Origin: Neokomagataea anthophila
GTDB lineage: Bacteria; Pseudomonadota; Alphaproteobacteria; Acetobacterales; Acetobacteraceae
DNA length: 64,000 nucleotides
Assembly: GCF_018122595.1 (NCBI RefSeq)
Contig: NZ_JAGRQH010000003.1
Location: forward strand, 310,001-374,000
Direction of reading: 5' to 3'
Both the position numbers and the translations under genes were made by a program. The notes beneath the pieces are model-generated. The model had not been told where the DNA came from. It did not search any database and saw nothing but the letters and a program-made list of their open reading frames with translations. Shown here piece after piece: positions 17,712 through 26,135 of this stretch (position 1 is the first letter of the stretch; each line of letters begins with the position of its first letter).

Positions 17712-20700
17712 TTAACGGTCCTGATTAGGAAGAGAAATGCCCAAACGAGGGGTGAAAGCGCCTGCCGCTGGTGCATCCTCCTCCTCATCATCATCTGTGT
17801 TGAGAGATAAGGCTTCAGAGGCATCCGCAGTGGTCGTGTGCGGTTGAAGGCGCAGTGGTGCGGGTTTGAATATAACAGAATGTGCTGATTGGCTAATCAG
17901 GCGTGGCGCAATATCGGGAACGGGTATGGGGCTACGGCCTGATGCCATGTCCATAATGGTGTTCAACGCATCCATAAACTGTTTTTGCGCTTCTGGGTTA
18001 TGGACCGCTTGAAACGCTCGAGTTGCGTATTCTGTCCAAATATTTTCGTTTTGATAAAGGGCTATAATGGCATCAGCAAAACGCTGTGGGTCACAAAAGC
18101 CGCCTGATTGTGTTTCTACGCCATCTTGCCAGCCGATTTGCTGAAGGACTGTGTCTGTAAGAACGGCTGGAAGGCCATGTGCGGCTGCATCTAAAACTTC
18201 GTGTGGTACAATACTGGAAACACGAGTTGGATCTATCAAGAGCCGTCGTGAACGTAAGAGCGCTTCACGATCTACGAAATCAGGCAGTCCTTCAACTCGG
18301 CTCGAAGAAATATAATCCGTAAGATCAACGCCTTCACCGTAGTGGCCAGCCAAAAGGATGGTGACATCTTTGGGTAAAGCTTGCTCCAAAAGAGGCAGGA
18401 CGTCGTGCATGAACCAATTTAAGCCATCATGTACAGCATCTCCTGTATTATGAATAGGCAAGAGGAAGAGAAGCCCAGACCGCGCGTGGAAGTCAGGGTA
18501 CGCTGTGGGTGTAATAGGGGCGCGGTTTGGTAAGGTTACAATATTACCGTACCCTAATTGACGTAGATCTTCTGCTTCTTCAGCATAACTGGCCACCAAT
18601 GCTTGACAGGCCCACGTTGCTTCCACTTCGCGTTCGAGGTCATCGAATTTGGCTTCTTTATCGTCAACGGCGCCAACGCGGCGTCGCATATAGGGTTCTG
18701 CTGCGCCGCTGCCATTGAGGTCAAAAATGAAGCCTAAGTCGGGTAACGATTGTGCGTGTTCAATAAGAATGTTGGAAACCCGGTGTAAGACAGGGCTTCT
18801 ATTAATCCAGACGTAATCAAAAGAGCCTGCACGGGACGCAATGAAAGAGCCGAGTTCAGAGAGGTCCATGTCCTCCATAATCTCAACTTCAGGGGGAAAG
18901 TTAAGTGCCCGAGCGACCAAATCGGGAATATCACCAAAGAGTGGATAGAGCACTACATGGTGACCGGAGGCGTTTAGTCCTGAAATGATATCAAAGTAGC
19001 GAAGATACGGTGTTCCTAATTCTGGTCTTGGAATACGATCACAAATGAACAGGACGGTCGGCGTGCCGGTGGCGAGGCGGGCTCGCTCGGGAGATGTTCC
19101 AGCAATAGAAGAGCGTGAGAGCAAAGGAGCATAGCGACGCCGTAACCATGTACGATTGCGCAGGTCGAACTCAGGATTAATACTTTCAACCTGTGGATTG
19201 CGACTTAGGAATGCAGGGTCATAAATAATGCGCCCATTGGCCTGCCTCATAGCTAAGCAGAGCGACAGAATATGTGCATTATAACCTACAATTGGTGCAT
19301 CAGGCTGTGCATGATCTAAAAATTTTGTGCGGCGGCATAATAGAGGACCAACGGTGATCGCATCAACATAGCGACGAAACGCAACTGTTGGCTCATTCGC
19401 CCGCAGTCCTTGTCCATAGGGCAAATAAGAGCCGTCACGCCAGATAATAGTTCCGGCCTCCAGTATAGAGGCGTTGTATCCTAGTGATTGGCCGCCAGCC
19501 ATCCACACATCTGAGGCACGGAAAAGTGATGCCATTCCCTTTAGGGCAAGGGGAAAGAGTTCAGCGCCTGGAGGGGCAAGCAACACTACTGGAGAAGATG
19601 CTAACGAAACGCCATGATATAAGCGTTGGAAAGCATTTTCAGATGGAGGGCGGCGGACAACTTTTATGCCATGTATTAATCGATGGATATTGTTGGTTTC
19701 ATCAATTGAGTCACCATCAACAAGAATGACTTCAATGGCGCCATTTGTGTTTGCATGAAGCGTAGTGAGTGTGGAGAGCGTTTCACGGAATTGATTACAC
19801 GTTGAAATGACAGCAGTGAGTGCTGGTTTCGGCCCGGGTTTAAACGTTAACGGGGAGCGTACAATCGATGGAATTAGGGTCTCAGGGCGTCGTAGCCCGA
19901 GGTGTTGGTATTGCTGCGGCGCAGCAGATTCCGTCGTGCTCTGTGCTATAGGTGCGCTTTGATTTTGGACCCATAATATAAATAAGTCACGACTAGCAGA
20001 GGTCCGTAGGCGTCTTTGGATACCGGGTTCCTGAGAAAATACGGCTAAATCAACGCCATCTTTAGGAATGCGGAGTTCGCGTATACCAAAGCGTAAAAAA
20101 TGTTCGTAGGTGTTGCGGAAGCCGCCGCCTTTTACAATGGCAGCGACATCTGGGTAGCGTCGTGCGTAATCCGCTTCACTAAACCACGGATTAGGATCAA
20201 AAGCTTCGGGGTCACCATTTGTGAGATAATGATGTAGGGGATTGAGATAAATTTTATGCTCAATAGCATCCGTTACATTCGGGTATCGTTCAATGTACCA
20301 ATCAGGGTCAAAGTACCATGAGCATCTGCGTTTTCCCGCTGCTGGTGTCTCAATGAATTGACTGAAAGCGCTACGGTCAAAATCGTATCTGTGTCCTTTA
20401 GGAATGCTGGCTGCTCTAAAAATGGCAGGATCAAAAAGAGGGTGTGGTTTACGTTCCTCACGATCCCCTACAGATAGATAGTGGTCATAACCATTACAGA
20501 ACCCTTGTTCGCCTAATATGTGCTGGCTAATATCGGGGTTATGTAAAAAATATCCTTTTTCTGAGAATAGCCAGTGTGGAGAGCGGCTTAAGAAGCCGCT
20601 TTCACAATAATGCAGGAAACCACAGTCAAAAATCCCGAGCTGCACGCCTTCACGTATGTCCGGGTTTTCTTTGAGGTACCATTCTTCGTCAAAAAAAGGA

Positions 20701-20906
20701 TTGGGAGACAGGCCAAGTTTCGCACCTTTTTCGAGCCAGTGCTTTTCTAGTGCTTCGTCACTAAGGTCTACCTCACCTTCTCCCTTATTTTCGAGAAGGA
20801 GGTGTTTGTACTGGGTGCCATACCATGTCGCATCAAATTTACCCCATAATGGAGGCCGCTTCCGTGAGAAAGCAGGAGAAGCGAGGATATAATCCTGAAG
20901 GCTCAT
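17712..20906 (-). CDS. Large glycosyltransferase with N-terminal repeat region, GT2 and GT-B domains
   Basis: 1064 residues. Residues about 20-300 contain at least five degenerate repeats with the pattern F-D-x-x-W-Y-x-x-x-x-P-D followed by HYL-x-x-G, for example FDEEWYLKENPDI, FDPDWYIERYPNV and FSEADYARRYPDV. These are typical of acetic-acid-bacterial and other alphaproteobacterial polysaccharide glycosyltransferases. A GT2 domain starts near residue 365 (LTAVISTCNQF, VILVDGDSIDE). A GT4-like GT-B domain starts near 635 (TVLFICDRIPRPELGTPYLR) and ends before an acidic tail. Probably makes or modifies a surface polysaccharide; no wzx, wzy or other capsule genes are next to it. It starts 52 bases from the secB stop. 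Confidence 0.8.
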   Translation of the reverse strand: MSLQDYILASPAFSRKRPPLWGKFDATWYGTQYKHLLLENKGEGEVDLSDEALEKHWLEKGAKLGLSPNPFFDEEWYLKENPDIREGVQLGIFDCGFLHYCESGFLSRSPHWLFSEKGYFLHNPDISQHILGEQGFCNGYDHYLSVGDREERKPHPLFDPAIFRAASIPKGHRYDFDRSAFSQFIETPAAGKRRCSWYFDPDWYIERYPNVTDAIEHKIYLNPLHHYLTNGDPEAFDPNPWFSEADYARRYPDVAAIVKGGGFRNTYEHFLRFGIRELRIPKDGVDLAVFSQEPGIQRRLRTSASRDLFILWVQNQSAPIAQSTTESAAPQQYQHLGLRRPETLIPSIVRSPLTFKPGPKPALTAVISTCNQFRETLSTLTTLHANTNGAIEVILVDGDSIDETNNIHRLIHGIKVVRRPPSENAFQRLYHGVSLASSPVVLLAPPGAELFPLALKGMASLFRASDVWMAGGQSLGYNASILEAGTIIWRDGSYLPYGQGLRANEPTVAFRRYVDAITVGPLLCRRTKFLDHAQPDAPIVGYNAHILSLCLAMRQANGRIIYDPAFLSRNPQVESINPEFDLRNRTWLRRRYAPLLSRSSIAGTSPERARLATGTPTVLFICDRIPRPELGTPYLRYFDIISGLNASGHHVVLYPLFGDIPDLVARALNFPPEVEIMEDMDLSELGSFIASRAGSFDYVWINRSPVLHRVSNILIEHAQSLPDLGFIFDLNGSGAAEPYMRRRVGAVDDKEAKFDDLEREVEATWACQALVASYAEEAEDLRQLGYGNIVTLPNRAPITPTAYPDFHARSGLLFLLPIHNTGDAVHDGLNWFMHDVLPLLEQALPKDVTILLAGHYGEGVDLTDYISSSRVEGLPDFVDREALLRSRRLLIDPTRVSSIVPHEVLDAAAHGLPAVLTDTVLQQIGWQDGVETQSGGFCDPQRFADAIIALYQNENIWTEYATRAFQAVHNPEAQKQFMDALNTIMDMASGRSPIPVPDIAPRLISQSAHSVIFKPAPLRLQPHTTTADASEALSLNTDDDEEEDAPAAGAFTPRLGISLPNQDR

Positions 20907-20958
20907 AATGATTGACCCCTACATGGCAGACAAGAAGGAGAGATAATAATGCGCAGTC

Positions 20959-21468
20959 TTAGGCGCGGCGTGTTTTCCAAAGAACTTCAAAATCAATGGG
21001 TTGTAGATTAAGTGTCGGGAAACCGGCTTCACGAATGGTATTCAGGAGCACTGTACGCGCAGCGGGGAATAGATGATGCGGGGCATCAACAAGCAAGGCT
21101 TGCTCTGCCTGTGTCCGCTCCATGGATGTATTAAAACCAAACAGGCCTGCGTACGACATGGCAATATCATAAACGAGTTCTGGACTGGGGTCTGTTTCAC
21201 TCGGTGCTGTTCGCATTCCTTGGGCACGAATGACAAGACTTACCTCAAAGCCGCTTTGTTCATCTGACACCTGGCGCGCTGTAACATCTACAATGAGGCC
21301 TAGGTGCAGTTGAGGAGGAAGTCCTTGAAAAACAGCAGGTGTATTATGAATGTCAATGCTGAGGCGTTGAAGGTACTGCGAGCCTATAATGAGGACATTT
21401 TTGAGAGATGATAAGGGCGCTTTCTGTTGGGCGCCAGGCAATGTATCGCTGTAAGCATGTTCGTTCAT
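20959..21468 (-). CDS. secB: Protein-export chaperone SecB
   Basis: 169-residue SecB: holds precursor proteins unfolded and hands them to SecA. The family pattern is clear: QYLQRLSIDIHNTP, LHLGLIVDVTARQV, FEVSLVIRAQG, then DAPHHLFPAARTVLLNTI and GFPTLNLQPIDFEVLW. The insert between strands three and four (RTAPSETDPSPELVY) is somewhat different from better-known SecB proteins. Transcribed leftward, apparently alone, from the 348-base region at 21469-21816. Confidence 0.9.
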   Translation of the reverse strand: MNEHAYSDTLPGAQQKAPLSSLKNVLIIGSQYLQRLSIDIHNTPAVFQGLPPQLHLGLIVDVTARQVSDEQSGFEVSLVIRAQGMRTAPSETDPSPELVYDIAMSYAGLFGFNTSMERTQAEQALLVDAPHHLFPAARTVLLNTIREAGFPTLNLQPIDFEVLWKTRRA

Positions 21469-21816
21469 CTTTAAAGCTCTACCTTCTTATACGGCTCAAA
21501 AAATATTCTGACACTTCTATCTTGAGATAGGACTGCCTTCTGTGAGCAACTTTTCTCTCTATGTTATTCTCATGAAGTTCTCATTTTGACTAGCCGAACT
21601 TCGCTGTATTGCTCCAATGTCATGATATCTTTTTTCTACTATCGTGTGGAACTTTAGCTGTGATCCCACTGCGACACGGAGATATTTTTAGCATCATGCT
21701 TCCAGCATTGACGCAACATCTATGTTTTTGAGGCTTTTATGCCATATGCTCAGAATGATGTGTGATCATACATTCTGGTTGCCCTTTGATCCGTTCACGG
21801 GATAGGACGTTACGCT
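21469..21816. other. Gene-free divergent promoter region between secB and the LapA-domain gene
   Basis: 348 bases, AT-rich, without a convincing reading frame, tRNA or strong hairpin. It must hold the secB promoter (minus) and the promoter for the lapA-pyrF-trpF unit (plus). A TTGAGG near 21728 with a weak CAGAAT 17 bases on is the best plus-strand guess, but it is not convincing. Confidence 0.4.
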
Positions 21817-22146
21817 ATGCTCAGAATTCTTCTTCTCATCATTTTTCTTGCTCCATTGGTTATCTTCGCATTGAGTAACCCAATGGAGCAAGATATCTGG
21901 TTTTTCTTCCTAGGGTGGAAGTTGGCCATTGGTACGCTTGCATTGGGCGTTGGCCTTTTGGGTGTTTTTATTGGTTTTGTTGTCGGCTGGATTGGCGAAT
22001 TACGGCAGCGCTCCCGTGCACGGAGATCTGAACAGCAGGTACGTTCTCTTGAAGGTCAATTAATTGAGTTGCACCAGCGACTGGACCGCTTGCAACAAAA
22101 TCCTGCATCCCCCGCCTCCTCGTCTACCCCTACTGCTAAAAGCTGA
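21817..22146 (+). CDS. LapA-domain (DUF1049) membrane protein
   Basis: 109 residues with two hydrophobic segments: MLRILLLIIFLAPLVIFALS and, from about residue 40, LAIGTLALGVGLLGVFIGFV. A basic, helical coiled-coil-like cytoplasmic tail (RARRSEQQVRSLEGQLIEL) and a Ser/Pro end follow. This is the architecture of LapA-domain proteins, linked in enterobacteria to lipopolysaccharide assembly together with LapB. pyrF follows after 13 bases. In related genomes this family commonly follows ihfB, which is not found here. Confidence 0.8.
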   Translation: MLRILLLIIFLAPLVIFALSNPMEQDIWFFFLGWKLAIGTLALGVGLLGVFIGFVVGWIGELRQRSRARRSEQQVRSLEGQLIELHQRLDRLQQNPASPASSSTPTAKS

Positions 22147-22159
22147 GTTGTAGAAAATC

Positions 22160-22870
22160 ATGTCTCACAAAACACGCCTTATTGCTGCTCTAGACACGCA
22201 AAGTATTCAGCAGGCTAATAATTGGGCTCATCAACTTTCAAGGCATGTCGATGCATTAAAATTGGGGCTAGAATTTACGTACGCTTGTGGCTTTGAGGCT
22301 GTTAAGGAATTTTCGCAAAAGCATCCATTGTTTTTGGACCTCAAGCTCCATGATATTCCCAATACAGTTGCGGGTGGTTTGTCCTCTTTGGGACAAATTC
22401 ATCCTAAACTGTTAACTATTCATGCGTCTGGTGGGCGCGCCATGATTGAACGTGCGCGAGAAGCACTGGAAATCGCTTATCCTAATAGTTCAGAGCGCCC
22501 AATTCTTCTGGCTGTGACGGTATTAACGAGCATGGATGAAAACGCTCTGCATGAAATTGGTGTCGTGGGCTCTGTTGACGATCAGGTTCTTCGCTTAGGC
22601 AAAATGGCAATTTCTTCAGGTGCGGATGGTCTAGTCTGTTCTTCCAAGGAGATTACACTTTTGCGGCAAGCGTTGGGTCATAAACCAACATTAGTTGTGC
22701 CGGGTATTCGTCCAGCAGGTTCTGCCTCTGATGATCAGAAAAGGATTATGACACCGACGGATGCTGCACGTGCAGGCGCGGACTGGATTGTTGTGGGGCG
22801 CCCCATTACCCGATCTGAAAACCCTACAGCAGCAGCCCGTGCCATTCAGGATGAGCTACAGTCAGCGTAA
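22160..22870 (+). CDS. pyrF: Orotidine 5'-phosphate decarboxylase
   Basis: 236-residue TIM barrel that decarboxylates OMP to UMP. The catalytic tetrad segment FLDLKLHDIPNTV (Asp-Lys-Asp, around residues 59-71) is intact. LLTIHASGG, VPGIRPAG and GADWIVVGRPIT complete the phosphate-binding barrel. It lies between the LapA-domain gene and trpF with gaps of 13 bases, so one transcript is likely. Confidence 0.95.
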   Translation: MSHKTRLIAALDTQSIQQANNWAHQLSRHVDALKLGLEFTYACGFEAVKEFSQKHPLFLDLKLHDIPNTVAGGLSSLGQIHPKLLTIHASGGRAMIERAREALEIAYPNSSERPILLAVTVLTSMDENALHEIGVVGSVDDQVLRLGKMAISSGADGLVCSSKEITLLRQALGHKPTLVVPGIRPAGSASDDQKRIMTPTDAARAGADWIVVGRPITRSENPTAAARAIQDELQSA

Positions 22871-22883
22871 AGGGTAAGATGTG

Positions 22884-23540
22884 ATGGTGGGCATAAAAAT
22901 TTGTGGCGTCCGTGATATATCAACGGTTCAGCTTTGTATGGAGTTGAAAGTTGATTGGATTGGTCTTGTTTTTTATGCTCCCTCACCTCGTTATATTTCT
23001 ATAAAAGAATTGCAAGATATTGCAGATTTATACGCGGATAAATCTTTAAAAAGACCAAAATTGGTTGGATTATTTGTTAAAGCAAATGATCAAGAAATTG
23101 CTCAGGTTTTAAATATAATTGATCTTGATATTTTACAAATTTATGATAGCGCAGAGCGCGCACAGGATATTCAAAGTCAATTTAACCGCTGTGTGTGGCA
23201 CTCTAGAGGGGTGGCGTATGCGAGCGATTTGCCCACTGACATGGCGTGTAATGGTTTTGTTATTGAAGCGAAGACATTATCTTCTGATTCATTGCCCGGA
23301 GGCATAGGGCGGAGCTTTGATTGGAGTATAACCCAAGGGTGGGTTGCGCCTGGCTTCTGGATGTTAGCAGGCGGCTTAACGCCAGATAATGTGGCAATAG
23401 CAATTCAGGAAAGCTCGGCCTCTGCTGTGGATGTCTCATCGGGTGTTGAAGAACGTATAGGCTATAAGTCTCACGATTTAATCAAAAAATTTGTTAAAAA
23501 TGCCCGAAAGCCTCTTGCAGAGGAAAGGAACCCGCGCTAA
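22884..23540 (+). CDS. trpF: Phosphoribosylanthranilate isomerase
   Basis: 218-residue TrpF barrel for the third step of tryptophan synthesis. The catalytic Cys is in KICGVRD and the catalytic Asp in AVDVSSGVE. GGIGRSFDW and LAGGLTPDNV are typical. The usual QLHG segment reads QIYDSAE here. ATG at 22884 is preferred; a GTG three bases earlier is equally in frame with AAGGG upstream. Codon use is AT-richer than in pyrF. trpB and trpA are not in the window. tRNA-Ser starts 18 bases downstream. Confidence 0.9.
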   Translation: MVGIKICGVRDISTVQLCMELKVDWIGLVFYAPSPRYISIKELQDIADLYADKSLKRPKLVGLFVKANDQEIAQVLNIIDLDILQIYDSAERAQDIQSQFNRCVWHSRGVAYASDLPTDMACNGFVIEAKTLSSDSLPGGIGRSFDWSITQGWVAPGFWMLAGGLTPDNVAIAIQESSASAVDVSSGVEERIGYKSHDLIKKFVKNARKPLAEERNPR

Positions 23541-23558
23541 AAGCCAACTCGCTCGACA

Positions 23559-23649
23559 GGAGAGATGGCCGAGCGGCTTAAGGCGCACGCTTGGAAAGCG
23601 TGTGTACGTTAATAGCGTACCGTGGGTTCGAATCCCACTCTCTCCGCCA
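23559..23649 (+). tRNA. tRNA-Ser (anticodon GGA)
   Basis: Complete 91-base tRNA with acceptor arms GGAGAGA / TCTCTCC, D arm GGCCGAGCGGCTTAAGGC, anticodon loop CTTGGAAA (GGA), a long variable arm as required for serine, T loop GTTCGAATCCC and an encoded CCA end. Its CCA (23647-23649) is followed by a markedly AT-rich stretch. Confidence 0.97.
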
Positions 23650-23830
23650 GAAAATTACCATTAAAATACAGATATAGAGAAAACATTACCGTATGAAGTA
23701 TTGCGCGTTTTAATTGTATAGTGTCTATATATAATGGAATTAAAATTTATTTGATTAATATTTGTTTTTATTTTTTTACGGAAAATATAAATATATGTAT
23801 TACCTATCAATGTTTTAGGTATTTTGCGTG
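23650..23830. promoter_or_regulatory. AT-rich leader before the dehydrogenase operon
   Basis: About 180 bases of very AT-rich DNA between tRNA-Ser and the dehydrogenase small subunit. A perfect TATAAT lies at 23730-23735, but the position 17 bases before it has only a poor -35 match (GTTTTA). Dyad-like TATATA runs follow. It must contain the operon promoter; a regulator cannot be named. Confidence 0.4.
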
Positions 23831-24466
23831 ATGGTAGGTAAAGTAAATTTATCATTGTCTGAAGAGCAATTTGTGCCGAGGCGGCGCGTTCTTCAAATAA
23901 TGGGAGCAGCTATTGCAACTGCCCTATTAAGTAATATCGCGCCAGTACACGCAAACGAGGCATTGGAAGATCAATTTTTTCAAATTTCCAAAAAAACAAC
24001 CGGCCATGCAAATCTTGATCCAATAATAGCGCGTCGCCTATTAAGTGCTTTAAGAACTGTATTTCCATCTTATGATGAGAAAATTAGTCAACTGGCCAAA
24101 CATATAACAGACGATGACACTCCTGAAGATATTTTAACAAAAGCCAATACATGCGGGCAAAGTGATACCGTACATAATTTAATTGCGGCATGGTATATCG
24201 GCACGGCTACACGCCATATGAATGCTCCTGTGATCGCATATTATAATGCGCTGATGTACCAACCGACACGTGATGCTTTGCCGGTGCCAACATACTGCTT
24301 TGCGGAGCCCGGGTGGTGGGCACAGGACCCGCCACCGCTTGGTATATCCGTACAATCGCCGAAAAATATCTCCCCCCCTGCGCCGCCGCCAGTCGCTGTG
24401 GAGACCAAACCGCCACCTACGACGTCACTTAAACCGCATCTGCCGACATCTCACGGAAGGCACTAA
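23831..24466 (+). CDS. Sugar/polyol dehydrogenase complex, small subunit (gluconate 2-dehydrogenase subunit 3 family)
   Basis: About 211 residues. A Tat signal is visible (VPRRRVLQIMGAAIATALLS, ending VHA), so it is probably exported folded together with the flavoprotein, which lacks its own signal. The mature part matches the small subunits of FAD-dependent fructose, sorbitol and gluconate dehydrogenases: LDPIIARRLLSAL, HNLIAAWYIGTA, YYNALMYQPTRDA, then PTYCFAEPGWWAQDPPP. The last 45 residues are strongly proline-rich. ATG at 23831 is chosen; a GTG sits three bases before it. The flavoprotein gene follows after four bases. Confidence 0.85.
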   Translation: MVGKVNLSLSEEQFVPRRRVLQIMGAAIATALLSNIAPVHANEALEDQFFQISKKTTGHANLDPIIARRLLSALRTVFPSYDEKISQLAKHITDDDTPEDILTKANTCGQSDTVHNLIAAWYIGTATRHMNAPVIAYYNALMYQPTRDALPVPTYCFAEPGWWAQDPPPLGISVQSPKNISPPAPPPVAVETKPPPTTSLKPHLPTSHGRH

Positions 24467-24470
24467 GACC

Positions 24471-26132
24471 ATGGCATCGTTCCCAGTTTTTCAAGAAAAC
24501 GGCGATCTTTCGGCAGATGTGATAGTGATTGGTTCTGGCGTTGTGGGGGCAATGATTGCCCATCAACTTGCTGCGTCTGGACGTTCGGTTGTAATTTTGG
24601 AAGCAGGCCGTCGTTTTCAACGCTCTGAATTTGTTGAACGTTGGCGGAATATGGCGTTTTATAATCGTGTGCATAATGATTTTCAGGGATTATACCCGCA
24701 ATCTCATTTAGCTCCCGCTCCGCTTTATTTTCCTAAAAATAATTATGTTGGTTTGAATGGTCCCAATGGAGCGGCCTATCAACAAGGGTATTTGCGCACA
24801 GTCGGAGGCACAACGTGGCATTGGGCGGCATCATGCTGGCGGCATCTCCCTGTCGATTTCCGTATGAAAACAACCTATGGCGTGGGCCGTGATTGGCCGA
24901 TTTCATATGATGATTTAGAACCATATTATTGCCGAACAGAAGAAGAGATGGGGGTTTCTGGGCCCCATGATGTGTCACTGCAGTCCCCTGCGGAGCGTTC
25001 ACGTCCTTATCCACGTGATATGATACCGTTTGGTTATGCGGATCGTCGCGTTGCAGAAATTGTGAACCCTCACGGTTTTCAGCTTGTTCCTATTCCTCAG
25101 GGACGCAGTGTTACTCCTTATGATGAGAGACCAGCATGTTGCGGCAATAATAATTGTCAACCAATATGCCCGATTGGTGCAATGTATAATGGTATACAAC
25201 ATATTGAAAAAGCTGAATCTTCTGGTGCGGTTACGTTAGATCAGTCTGTTGTTTATAAGTTTGATACGGATGAGAATAATCGCATTGTGGCTGTGCACTG
25301 GTTTGATGCAGAGCGTAAAAGTCATAAGGCGACAGCTCGAGTTTTTGTGGCTGCGTGTAATGGGATTGAGACTCCTCGTTTAATGTTGCTTGCAGCGAAT
25401 GAGCGAAATCCTAACGGTCTGGCGAATTCATCTGATCAGGTCGGTCGTAATATGATGGACCACTCAGGTGTACACGCTACGTTTTTGGCAAATGAGCCTT
25501 TGTGGTTTGGCCGTGGACCTGCTCAATCAAGCTGCATTGTAGGTGCACGGAATGGAGAGTTTCGTGCAAAATATTCAGCTAACAAAATGATTCTGAACAA
25601 TATTAGCCGCGTTGGCCCTGCCACTGAGCAGGCACTTGAGCTTGGTTTGGTTGGACAGGCTTTGGATGATGAAATTCGTCGACGCGCGGCGCGTGGCGTC
25701 GATTTGTCTATTAGTCTTGAGCCCTTACCAGATCCAAATAATCGTTTAACTCTTAGTTCTAGCCGTAAAGATCCTTTAGGGTTGGCCTGTCCGGATATTT
25801 ATTATGATGTAGGTGACTACGTTCGCAACGGTACAGAAGCTGTAAAAGAGCAAGTGTCACAAATTGCAGGCCTTCTCGGTGGAACAGAGTTAAAAATCAC
25901 GACAGATTATAACGCCAATAATCATATTATGGGTGGTTGTATTATGGGGGATAGCCCTACGAACTCTGTTGTCGATTCATGGTGCCGCACGCATGACCAC
26001 AATAATTTATGGCTACCCGGAGGAGCGGCTATGTGCTCGGCCAGTGTGGTAAACACAACGCTAAGCATGGCAGCGCTTGGTCTACGTGCAGCTGATTCTA
26101 TTCAGCACGCCCTTAAAATTGGAGAAGTGTGA
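24471..26132 (+). CDS. Sugar/polyol dehydrogenase complex, FAD (GMC) large subunit with Fe-S motif
   Basis: 553-residue GMC oxidoreductase. The FAD motif VIGSGVVGAMIA is at 19-30. VGGTTWHWAASCWR and YGVGRDWPISYDDLEPYY are shared with membrane-bound fructose, sorbitol and gluconate dehydrogenases of acetic acid bacteria. CCGNNNCQPIC (Cys 223, 224, 229, 233) matches the 3Fe-4S cluster site known in this group. NNHIMGG (His485) and VVNTTLSMAA near the C-terminus hold the GMC active-site residues. It oxidises its substrate on the periplasmic side and passes electrons to the cytochrome c subunit and ubiquinone. Overall it looks closest to the fructose/sorbitol branch, but the substrate is not determinable. 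ATG at 24471 follows GGAAGG. Confidence 0.9.
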   Translation: MASFPVFQENGDLSADVIVIGSGVVGAMIAHQLAASGRSVVILEAGRRFQRSEFVERWRNMAFYNRVHNDFQGLYPQSHLAPAPLYFPKNNYVGLNGPNGAAYQQGYLRTVGGTTWHWAASCWRHLPVDFRMKTTYGVGRDWPISYDDLEPYYCRTEEEMGVSGPHDVSLQSPAERSRPYPRDMIPFGYADRRVAEIVNPHGFQLVPIPQGRSVTPYDERPACCGNNNCQPICPIGAMYNGIQHIEKAESSGAVTLDQSVVYKFDTDENNRIVAVHWFDAERKSHKATARVFVAACNGIETPRLMLLAANERNPNGLANSSDQVGRNMMDHSGVHATFLANEPLWFGRGPAQSSCIVGARNGEFRAKYSANKMILNNISRVGPATEQALELGLVGQALDDEIRRRAARGVDLSISLEPLPDPNNRLTLSSSRKDPLGLACPDIYYDVGDYVRNGTEAVKEQVSQIAGLLGGTELKITTDYNANNHIMGGCIMGDSPTNSVVDSWCRTHDHNNLWLPGGAAMCSASVVNTTLSMAALGLRAADSIQHALKIGEV

Positions 26133-26135
26133 GTG

